Source of the DNA: Mesorhizobium sp. M2D.F.Ca.ET.226.01.1.1
GTDB taxonomy: Bacteria > Pseudomonadota > Alphaproteobacteria > Rhizobiales > Rhizobiaceae
Assembly (NCBI RefSeq): GCF_004022705.2
Contig: NZ_RZOY02000007.1
Coordinates: 248,001 to 312,000, forward strand
Reading direction: 5' to 3'
Length of the DNA stretch: 64,000 nucleotides
A model generated the notes under the pieces. The model had not been told where the DNA came from, ran no database searches, and was given only the letters and a program-made list of their open reading frames with translations. Position numbers and translations under genes: made by a program. The stretch's first letter is position 1, and every line of letters begins with the position of its first letter. Below, piece by piece: positions 34,340 to 41,887 of the stretch.

Positions 34340-35782
34340 ATGACTGTAGAGACTTCGGCGACGGCCACGACCCGCTTTGCTCCGGCGGAGGGTCCCTCGA
34401 TGCTGTTGCCGGCAACCGTCGCCTGCGGCGTGTTCATGACCAGCCTCGACCAGAACGTCGTGGTCACCGCGCTGCCCGGCATCGGCGAGAGCCTCGATCG
34501 TCCGCCAGGCCAGCTTGGCCTGCTGATCACCGTCTACGTCGCCAGCCTCATCGTCACCATGCCGCTCGGCGGCTGGCTGGCCGACCGCTTCGGCCTGCGC
34601 AACGTCTATTGCTTCGCGCTGCTCGTCTTCGCCAGCGCATCGGCCCTATGCGGCCTTTCGGAAAACATCTGGATGCTGGTCGGCTCGCGCGCCCTGCAGG
34701 GCTGCGGCGGCGCGCTGATGGGCACACTCGGCCAGGTCGTGATCCTGTCGAGCTTCCCGCGCGACCGCACGCTCAAGATCAACATGTACATATCGCTCGC
34801 CGGGCAGTCGGGACCGCTGGTCGGGCCTCTCGTCGGCGGCGCGCTGACCACTTATGTCTCGTGGCGCTGGATCTTTTATATCAACATCCCGATCGCGCTG
34901 ACCGCGGCGCTGCTGGCCGCCTCGCTGTTTCCCACCACGACCAAGCCGGTCCGCACGCCATTCGACTTTCCGGGCTTCCTGCTCGTCGGCAGCGGCATGG
35001 GGCTGCTGGTCTTCGGCATGGATTCGCTTGCCGCCAAGGATGCCGCGAGCAGCCTCATCGGCATCGAGCTTGGCCTGGCGATCGTCATCCTGACGGTTGC
35101 CGCCTTCTACTGCTTGCGCGCCCGCAACCCGCTGCTCGACCTCAATCTGCTGCGCATCCGCACCTTCCGCATTGCCTTCCTCACCGGCGGCAGCCTCGAC
35201 ACGATCGGGCTGAGCTCGGTGGTCTTCCTTTTGCCGCTGATGTTCCAGCTCGGCTTCGGCATGAGCGCTGTGCAGGCCGGAACGCTGACCTTCGTCGCCG
35301 CGATCGGGTCCTTGATCATGCGCTTCTTCATGCCGCGGCTTTTGAACCGCTTCGGTTTCAGGCGCGTGCTGGTCACCAACACGCCGATCGTGGCTTCTCT
35401 GGTCGCCGGCTTTGCCCTGATGCAGGCGAGCACGCCAGCCTGGATCGTTCTGGCCTACATCTTCACCTTCGGCGTCTTCCGCTCGGTGCAATGGGCCTCG
35501 ACCGGCAATCTTTCCTATTCGGACATCGCTCCGGAGCAGCTCGCCCGCTTCAGCGCGCTCTATTACATCCTGTGGCAGCTCGCGGTGGCGATCAGCGTCG
35601 GCCTCGCGGCGGCGCTGCTGTCGCTGCTGGCCGGCGGCGGCAAGGCCAGCGTCAACGACTATCGCATCCTGTTCGTCGTCGAAGGGCTGATCACGCTTTG
35701 CGCGCTGTCGGCTTACTTGCGGCTGACGGCGCGTGACGGCGCCCATGTCAGCGGGCACGACACGCATATGAGCACAGACTGA
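34340..35782 (+). CDS. MFS transporter, DHA2 (EmrB/QacA) type
   Basis: 480 residues with many hydrophobic helices. GWLADRFGLRNVY (motif A), SRALQGCGGALMG (motif B) and GPLVGPLVGGALTTYVSWRWIFYINIPI (motif C, WRWIFYINIP) are the DHA2 exporter signature. Proton-driven export of a drug or metabolite; ligand unknown. 158 bp after soxG; may be separate. Converges on a nitroreductase. Confidence 0.9.
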   Translation: MTVETSATATTRFAPAEGPSMLLPATVACGVFMTSLDQNVVVTALPGIGESLDRPPGQLGLLITVYVASLIVTMPLGGWLADRFGLRNVYCFALLVFASASALCGLSENIWMLVGSRALQGCGGALMGTLGQVVILSSFPRDRTLKINMYISLAGQSGPLVGPLVGGALTTYVSWRWIFYINIPIALTAALLAASLFPTTTKPVRTPFDFPGFLLVGSGMGLLVFGMDSLAAKDAASSLIGIELGLAIVILTVAAFYCLRARNPLLDLNLLRIRTFRIAFLTGGSLDTIGLSSVVFLLPLMFQLGFGMSAVQAGTLTFVAAIGSLIMRFFMPRLLNRFGFRRVLVTNTPIVASLVAGFALMQASTPAWIVLAYIFTFGVFRSVQWASTGNLSYSDIAPEQLARFSALYYILWQLAVAISVGLAAALLSLLAGGGKASVNDYRILFVVEGLITLCALSAYLRLTARDGAHVSGHDTHMSTD

Positions 35783-35801
35783 CAGGCCAAACTGCGGCCT
35801 G
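35783..35801. terminator. Weak hairpin between convergent genes
   Basis: CAGGCC (35783-35788) and GGCCTG (35796-35801) pair with a 7-nt loop, right after the MFS stop. No T run, so a bidirectional terminator is only possible. Confidence 0.3.
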
Positions 35802-35809
35802 CGCCGGCA

Positions 35810-36514
35810 CTATTCCGCGAAGCTTACCCAGTCCTTGAGCGGCGCCCGGTCGGTGCGGAACTCGTTCTCGGGCTTCGAGGTGTCCTCGTAGCCGAGCGCC
35901 ATGCCGCACACCACGATCTCCTCGTCGGGAATGTTGAGCACCGGCCGGATCTGGCGGTGATACGGCGCGAACGCCGCCTGCGGACAGGTATGCAGCCCCC
36001 TGCCTCGCGCTGCGACCATTATGTTCTGCAGAAACATGCCGTAGTCGATCCACGAGCCCTGGTTCAGCCGCCGGTCGATGGTGAAGATCATGCCCACCGG
36101 CGCGTCGAAGAAGACGAAGTTGCGGTCATGCTGCGCGCGCATCTTGTCGACCTCGCGCCGGCCGATGCCCAGCGCCCCATAAAGGCCGAAACCGTTGGCG
36201 CGCCTGCGCGTGAGGTAAGGCTCGAAGAACTGATCCGGATAGTAGCGGTACTCGTCCCACTCGGCCTTTTCGGCGCGGATGCCGGAATTGAGGATCGCGT
36301 CGCTGATGCGCTGCTTGACCTCGCCCTTGGTCACATAGACGCGCCAGGGCTGCATGTTGGTGCCCGACGGCGCGCGCGCGGCGACCGCGAGGATCGCGCG
36401 GATTGTATCATCGTCGACCATATCGGGCAGGAAGGCGCGCACCGACCGGCGCGACATGATCGCCTCATCGACGATCTCCGCATCCGACGCGATCCGGATG
36501 TTCTTCTCAAGCAT
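35810..36514 (-). CDS. Nitroreductase-family flavoprotein
   Basis: 234 residues. SRRSVRAFLPDMVDDDTIRAILAVAARAPSGTNMQPWRVYVTKGE is the FMN-binding N-terminus, with SRRS and PSGTNMQPW; the C-terminal PDEEIVVCGMALGYEDTSKPENEFRTDRAPL is typical. FMN-dependent NAD(P)H reductases of nitro compounds or quinones. It is longer than most by a loop (WDEYRYYPDQFFEPYLTRRRA). Not BluB as far as I can tell. Divergent from the XRE-cupin gene. Confidence 0.88.
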   Translation of the reverse strand: MLEKNIRIASDAEIVDEAIMSRRSVRAFLPDMVDDDTIRAILAVAARAPSGTNMQPWRVYVTKGEVKQRISDAILNSGIRAEKAEWDEYRYYPDQFFEPYLTRRRANGFGLYGALGIGRREVDKMRAQHDRNFVFFDAPVGMIFTIDRRLNQGSWIDYGMFLQNIMVAARGRGLHTCPQAAFAPYHRQIRPVLNIPDEEIVVCGMALGYEDTSKPENEFRTDRAPLKDWVSFAE

Positions 36515-36677
36515 GGGTCGTCCCTTTCGGCATGGCCAGAAACCCGCAACTCGGTTTCCTTGACGACCATCCGCAGACTATAAGCTAACACTGGTACCCG
36601 ACCGGGCGCCCCCTCGCCGCTCGTGCGCGAGCCTTTGCATCAACCGCCGAAAACGCGCAAGCAAATCTTATGGCCTA

Positions 36678-36739
36678 TGAAAATCTCCTTGATTTTTTCA
36701 CGGTTTTACCCTCTCATGAAATTTGTCCGGATTTTTTCA
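36678..36739. promoter_or_regulatory. Two tandem 23-bp imperfect dyads upstream of the XRE-cupin gene
   Basis: 36678-36700 and 36717-36739 are both 23 bp, both start TGAAA and end GATTTTTTCA/GGATTTTTTCA, and agree at 17 of 23 positions; centres are 39 bp apart. TGAAA...TTTCA gives dyad symmetry. They lie directly before the regulator and are likely its own operators. Confidence 0.6.
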
Positions 36740-36749
36740 CGAGAAGCCC

Positions 36750-37337
36750 TTGAGCTCGACCACGGCCAGATCGGAGCAGGACAATGGCGACCGGCTGCTG
36801 GCCGGCGACATCCGCGCGCTGCGCAAGGCACGCGGCCTCACGCTCAGTGAAATTGCGCTGAAACTCGGCCGTTCGGTCGGCTGGGTTAGCCAGGTCGAGC
36901 GCGGCCTCTCGGTGCCTTCGGTCGGCGATTTGCGGGCCTTCGCCGACCTCTTCGATGTACCGATCAGCCTGTTCTTCAGTCATGACGTGCCGGCCGAGGA
37001 AGAGCGTGGCGTGATCGTGCGCGCCGGCCGCCGCCGCGTGCTTGGCACAAGCGAATCGGGTCTGGTGGAAGAGCTTCTGTCGCCCGATCTCGGCGGTAGT
37101 TTCGAGGTGGTGCGCTCGGTATTCGCCCCCGGCGCAGAGATGAAGGCCGCAGCACTTCGGCCGACCGAGGAGGCCGGATACATCGTCTCCGGACTGTTTG
37201 ACATCGAGATAGCGGGCGTCTGGCATCGGCTTGGCGAAGGCGACTCGTTTCGCTTCGAGGGCAAGCCTTATCGCTGGCGCAATCCGGGCACCGAGCCGGC
37301 CGTCGTCATCTGGGTGGTTTCACCGCCGGTATATTGA
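36750..37337 (+). CDS. XRE-family regulator with C-terminal cupin domain
   Basis: 195 residues from the TTG at 36750 (GAG 6 bp upstream); another TTG at 36723 lies inside the tandem dyads and is less likely. HTH at about 20-75 (IRALRKARGLTLSEIALKLGRSVGWVSQVERGLSVPSVGDL), then a cupin (EEAGYIVSGLFDIEIAGVWHRLGEGDSFRFEGKPYRWRNPG). Such regulators sense small metabolites of amine or polyamine breakdown. First gene of an operon with two DMGDH-like enzymes, so an N-methylated amine is the likely effector. Confidence 0.9.
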   Translation: MSSTTARSEQDNGDRLLAGDIRALRKARGLTLSEIALKLGRSVGWVSQVERGLSVPSVGDLRAFADLFDVPISLFFSHDVPAEEERGVIVRAGRRRVLGTSESGLVEELLSPDLGGSFEVVRSVFAPGAEMKAAALRPTEEAGYIVSGLFDIEIAGVWHRLGEGDSFRFEGKPYRWRNPGTEPAVVIWVVSPPVY

Positions 37338-37356
37338 TCTATTTTGGAGGACAAAA

Positions 37357-39810
37357 ATGGCCGGTTTGCCGACCACGGCACGCGTGGTGATCATCGGAGG
37401 CGGTGTCGTCGGCTGCTCATCGCTCTACCACCTTTGCAAGGCGGGCTGGACCGACTGCGTGCTTCTGGAAAAGAACGAGCTGACCTCCGGCTCGACCTGG
37501 CATGCCGCCGGCAACGTGCCGACCTTCTCGTCGTCCTGGTCGCTGATGAACATGCAGCGCTATTCGACCGAGCTTTACCGGGGTCTGGCCGAAGCGGTCG
37601 ACTATCCGATGAACTACCACGTCACCGGCTCGCTGCGGCTCGCCCATTCCAAGGAGCGCATGCAGGAATTCCAGCGCGCCAAGAGCATGGGCCGCTACCA
37701 GGGCATGGATATCGACGTCGTCGGCCTCGACGAGATCAAGCGCCGTTACCCTTTCATCGAGACGCATGAACTGAAGGGCGCGCTCTACGATCCGAGCGAC
37801 GGCGACATTGATCCGGCGCAGCTGACCCAGGCGCTTGCCAAGGGCGCGCGCGACATGGGCGCCAAGATCATCCGCTTCTGCCCGGTCACCGGCGTGCGCC
37901 GCGAGAACGGCGAATGGGTGGTCGAAACTCTGCAAGGCGAGATCCGCTGCGAGATCGTCATCAACGCCGCCGGCTACCGCGCCGCCGAGGTTGGAAAAAT
38001 GTTCGGCCGCGACGTGCCGATGATGGTGATGAGCCATCAGTACATCTTGTTCGAGGAGATCCCCGAGCTCGCCGCCTGGACGAAGGAACAGGGCCACAAG
38101 CTGCCGCTGCTGCGCGACGTCGACACGTCCTATTACCTGCGCCAGGAAAAGAGCGGCATGAATCTCGGCCCCTATGAGCGCAATTGCCGCGCGCATTGGG
38201 CGACGCACAACGATCCGATGCCCGAGGATTTTTCCTTCCTCCTTTTCCCCGACGATCTCGACCGCCTCGAGCACTACCTCGCCGACGCTGTCGCGCGCGT
38301 GCCGATCCTCGGCACCGCCGGCCTCTCCAAGGTGATCAACGGGCCGATCCCTTACGCACCGGACGGCAACCCGCTGATCGGGCCGATGCCCGGCGTGCCC
38401 AACGCTTTCGAGGCCTGCGTCTTTACCTTCGGCATCGCGCAAGGGGGCGGCGCCGGCAAGGTGCTGGCCGAATGGGTGACCGAGGGCCAGACCGAATGGG
38501 ACATGTGGTCCTGCGATCCGCGCCGTTTCACCAGCTTCGCCTCGGCGCCCGATTATTGCGTGGCCAAGGGCATGGAGATCTACGGCAACGAATACGCCAT
38601 CCAGTTCCCGCGCCATGCCTGGCCGGAGGGCCGCAATCGCAAGCTGTCGCCGCTGCATGAGCGCATCAAGGGGCTCGGCGGCCAATTCGACGCCTACAAC
38701 GGCTGGGAGCGCGCCACCTGGTATGCGAAGCCCGGCGACGACACGTCCGAGGAAGCGACGCTCACCTTCCGCCGCGACGGGCCGTGGCACCGCGCGGTGC
38801 GCGAGGAATGCCTCGCGGTGCGCGACGCAGCCGGCATCCTCGACCTGCCCGGGTTCTCGCGCTTCAACCTCGAAGGACCGGGCGCGGCCGACTGGCTGGC
38901 GCTGCAAGTGACCGGCCTCGTGCCGAAGCGCGGCCGCATCGGCCTTGTCTATTTCTCGGACGACAAAGGCCGCATCGTCACCGAAATGTCGGTCCTGCGC
39001 CACGCCGAGGACCAGATGACGCTGATCACCGCCGCGGTGGCGCAGTGGCACGACTTCGAATGGCTGAAGTCGCGCATGCCCGCCGACGCTGCCTTCACGC
39101 TGACCGACCGGACAGAGGAATACTCGACCCAGATTCTCGCCGGACCGAACTCGCGAAAAATCCTGGCGGAGGTTTGCGATGCCGATCTGACGCTGCCCTG
39201 GCTGACGCATCAGGAAACCACCATCGCCGGCCGCTGGGCAAAGCTGGTGCGCGTGTCCTTCGCCGGCGAGCTCGGCTGGGAGATCCACACCAAGATCGCC
39301 GACACACTGCCTGTGTTCGACGCCGTCTGGGCCGCCGGCCAGAATCACGGCCTGAAGCCGTTCGGCATGTATGCGCTGGATTCGCTGCGACTGGAAAAAG
39401 GCTACCGCGCCTGGAAGGGCGATCTGTCGACCGACTATTCGATCCTGCAGGGCGGCTTGGAGCGCTTCGTCAAATGGGACAAGTCGGAGTTCCGCGGCAA
39501 AGCGGCCTTGCTCAATGAGAAGCAGCAGGGTGTGAAGAAGCGCTTCGTCACGCTGGTCGTCGAGAATCCCGGCGACTGCGACGCGCCCTACATGTCGACA
39601 CTCTGGCACGACGGCAAGATCGTCGGCGAAACGACGTCAGGTGGCTGGGGCCACCGTGTCGGCAAGTCGATCGCGCTCGGCATGCTGCGTACCGATCTCA
39701 CCGAGCCGGGCACGGCGGTCGAGGTCGAGATTTTTGGCGATCGCTTCAAAGCCGTCGTGCAGAAGGACGAGCCGCTGTGGGATCCGAAGAATGAGAGGCT
39801 GCGGGCATGA
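37357..39810 (+). CDS. Dimethylglycine/sarcosine dehydrogenase-like FAD protein, paralogue 2
   Basis: 817 residues. Excellent ribosome binding site (TTGGAGGACAAAA) before ATG 37357. FAD loop RVVIIGGGVVGCSSLYHL at 9-26; H49 in LTSGSTWHAAGNV is the likely covalent-FAD His. FAO_M linker and GCV_T/GCV_T_C domains follow (PGFSRFNLEGPGAADWL; LRLEKGYRAWKGDLSTDYS). THF-linked demethylation as in paralogues 1 and 3. Overlaps the BHMT-like gene as ATGA. Confidence 0.9.
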   Translation: MAGLPTTARVVIIGGGVVGCSSLYHLCKAGWTDCVLLEKNELTSGSTWHAAGNVPTFSSSWSLMNMQRYSTELYRGLAEAVDYPMNYHVTGSLRLAHSKERMQEFQRAKSMGRYQGMDIDVVGLDEIKRRYPFIETHELKGALYDPSDGDIDPAQLTQALAKGARDMGAKIIRFCPVTGVRRENGEWVVETLQGEIRCEIVINAAGYRAAEVGKMFGRDVPMMVMSHQYILFEEIPELAAWTKEQGHKLPLLRDVDTSYYLRQEKSGMNLGPYERNCRAHWATHNDPMPEDFSFLLFPDDLDRLEHYLADAVARVPILGTAGLSKVINGPIPYAPDGNPLIGPMPGVPNAFEACVFTFGIAQGGGAGKVLAEWVTEGQTEWDMWSCDPRRFTSFASAPDYCVAKGMEIYGNEYAIQFPRHAWPEGRNRKLSPLHERIKGLGGQFDAYNGWERATWYAKPGDDTSEEATLTFRRDGPWHRAVREECLAVRDAAGILDLPGFSRFNLEGPGAADWLALQVTGLVPKRGRIGLVYFSDDKGRIVTEMSVLRHAEDQMTLITAAVAQWHDFEWLKSRMPADAAFTLTDRTEEYSTQILAGPNSRKILAEVCDADLTLPWLTHQETTIAGRWAKLVRVSFAGELGWEIHTKIADTLPVFDAVWAAGQNHGLKPFGMYALDSLRLEKGYRAWKGDLSTDYSILQGGLERFVKWDKSEFRGKAALLNEKQQGVKKRFVTLVVENPGDCDAPYMSTLWHDGKIVGETTSGGWGHRVGKSIALGMLRTDLTEPGTAVEVEIFGDRFKAVVQKDEPLWDPKNERLRA

Positions 39811-40706
39811 CTTCCGTTATCCTCACCGATGGCGGCATGGGCCAGGAATTGGTTCGCCGCAGCAAGTCCGAACCGACGCCGCTGTGGTCGGCCAGGGTGC
39901 TGATCGACGAGCCGGACCTGGTGCGCGACCTGCATATCGAATTCATCCAGGCGGGCGCCCGCGTCATCACCATCAACACCTATGCGGCAACACCGGAGCG
40001 CCTGGCGCGCGAGGGCGCGGAGGACCTGTTCCGGCCTTTGCAGAAGCGCGGTATCGAACTGGCGCGGCAGGCCCGTGACGAAGCGGGCGACACAGCCATA
40101 GCCGGCTGCCTGTCGCCTCTGTTCGGCAGCTATGCGCCGGCGCTGACCATATCGTTCGAGGATACGCTCGACATCTATCGCCGCATCGTCGCCGAGCAGG
40201 CCGATGGCGTCGACCTGTTCCTGTGCGAGACCATGGCTTCCGCCGAAGAGGCGCGCGCGGCCGTCACCGCAGCCTCCGAAAGTGGCAAGCCTGTATGGGT
40301 GTCCTGGACGCTCGCCGACCACGGTGCGCCGCGCCTGCGCAGCGGTGAGACGATTGCCGATGCGGTCGGCGTCCTCGGCGACCTGCCGGTCGCGGCCCGG
40401 CTGCTCAACTGCTGCCGGCCGGAAGCTATCGCCGCTGCCTTGCCGGAGCTCATCGCTCTTGGCGGGCCGGTCGGCGCCTATGCCAACGGCTTCACCTCGG
40501 TCGAGGCGCTGAAGCATGGCGGCACGGTCGATGTGCTGCACGCCCGCCACGACCTTGACCCGCAAGCCTATGCCGACCAGGCCATCGGCTGGGTCGAGGC
40601 CGGTGCCCATATCGTCGGCGGCTGCTGCGAGGTCGGCCCCGCCCATATCGCCGGCCTGCGCGACCGGCTCGCACAGGCCGGCCACCAGATTTCGGGAGTT
40701 TCCTGA
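39807..40706 (+). CDS. Homocysteine S-methyltransferase family protein (BHMT/MmuM-like)
   Basis: 299 residues. LTDGGMGQEL at the N-terminus, RVITINTYAAT around 52, and the three Zn ligands C202 (LLNCC), C273 and C274 (VGGCCEVGP) fit the Pfam S-methyl_trans family. Members use betaine, S-methylmethionine or methyl-THF as donor to homocysteine. Flanked by two DMGDH-like genes, a betaine-type donor is the best guess: donor demethylation would give dimethylglycine, the DMGDH substrate. Overlaps both neighbours by 1-4 bp. Confidence 0.85.
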   Translation: MTSVILTDGGMGQELVRRSKSEPTPLWSARVLIDEPDLVRDLHIEFIQAGARVITINTYAATPERLAREGAEDLFRPLQKRGIELARQARDEAGDTAIAGCLSPLFGSYAPALTISFEDTLDIYRRIVAEQADGVDLFLCETMASAEEARAAVTAASESGKPVWVSWTLADHGAPRLRSGETIADAVGVLGDLPVAARLLNCCRPEAIAAALPELIALGGPVGAYANGFTSVEALKHGGTVDVLHARHDLDPQAYADQAIGWVEAGAHIVGGCCEVGPAHIAGLRDRLAQAGHQISGVS

Positions 40707-41887
40707 TGCCAAAACCATCCAAGCGCATTACCGGCATCGTGCCCTCCGGCAAGGACGGCTGGGAGGTCCATTCGGCCGCCTGGGCCCGCAAGCAGGCTGG
40801 CGAGGACATCATCATGCTGTCTGTCGGCGACCATGACTTCGACACGCCCTCGGAAACGATCGAGGCTTGCGTCAACGCCGTGCGCGGCAGCAACCATCAT
40901 TATACGCCGCTGCCCGGCCTGCCGCGCCTGCGCAAGGCAATGGCGGCGGCGTCCACTGCTTGCACCGGCATCGAGACGGAACCCGACGAGATCATCGCCA
41001 CGCAAGGCGGTCAGGCCGCTCTCTATGCCGCCGTGCAGACCGTGCTCGATCCCGGCGACCATGCCATTGTCGTCGCCCCCTACTACGCCACCTACCCCAA
41101 CACCTTCAGCGCTGCGGGGGCGACATTCACCGTGGTCGAGACGCCTGCCGAGGACGGTTTTCAACCCCGCGCGGGCATGATCCGCGCCGCGCTGAAGCCC
41201 AACACCCGTGCCATTCTGATCAACACGCCGAACAACCCGACTGGTGCCGTCTATTCACGCGAGCGGCTGGAGGAGCTGGCCGCGATCTGCAAGGAGCACG
41301 ATCTCTGGCTGCTTTCGGATGAGGTCTATTGGACGCTCGGCGGCGGCGAGCACATCTCGCCGCGCTCGCTGCCCGGCATGGCCGAGCGCACGCTGGTCAT
41401 CAACTCGATGTCGAAAAGCCACGGCATGACGGGATGGCGCATGGGCTGGCTGACCGGCCCGACAGAGATGATCAGGCTGCTCACCGACCTCAATCTGGTG
41501 ACGACCTACGGCCTGCCGGCCTTCATCTCGATCGCCTGCGCCGAAGCGCTCGAGAACCACTATGGCGTGAAAGAGATCGCCGAACGCTATGCGGCGCGCC
41601 GCGCCCTGATGCTGGAGGCCATACGCGGCATGAACGACGTCACCGTGCACGGCTCGGAAGGCGGCATGTATGTCATGCTCGACATCTCGTCCATCGAGCC
41701 CGATGACGAGAAATTCGCCTGGGGCCTGCTCGACAAGGAGCAGGTCGGCGTCATGCCGGGATCGAGCTTCGGCGAGGCCGCCGCCGGCCACATTCGCATC
41801 AGCCTCTGCCAGCCCGAGCCCATCCTCAAGGAAGCAGCACTTCGCCTGCGCCGCTTCGCTTCCAACTATCGCCGCGAGGCCGCATGA
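40706..41887 (+). CDS. Class I/II PLP aminotransferase
   Basis: 393 residues. PGLPRLRKAMA, TQGGQAALY, NTPNNPTG (173-180), SDEVYW and the PLP lysine K237 in SMSKSHGMTGWRMGW are complete. Aspartate/aromatic aminotransferase fold; could transaminate a product or the amino-acid part of the substrate. TGATG overlap with the BHMT-like gene and ATGA with paralogue 3: co-translated. Confidence 0.9.
   Translation: MPKPSKRITGIVPSGKDGWEVHSAAWARKQAGEDIIMLSVGDHDFDTPSETIEACVNAVRGSNHHYTPLPGLPRLRKAMAAASTACTGIETEPDEIIATQGGQAALYAAVQTVLDPGDHAIVVAPYYATYPNTFSAAGATFTVVETPAEDGFQPRAGMIRAALKPNTRAILINTPNNPTGAVYSRERLEELAAICKEHDLWLLSDEVYWTLGGGEHISPRSLPGMAERTLVINSMSKSHGMTGWRMGWLTGPTEMIRLLTDLNLVTTYGLPAFISIACAEALENHYGVKEIAERYAARRALMLEAIRGMNDVTVHGSEGGMYVMLDISSIEPDDEKFAWGLLDKEQVGVMPGSSFGEAAAGHIRISLCQPEPILKEAALRLRRFASNYRREAA

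Noticed and set aside
35810..36514. BluB (DMB synthase) because of cobalamin genes in the window
   Set aside because: The length and loop differ from what I expect and the cob genes are 16 kb away; general nitroreductase is safer.
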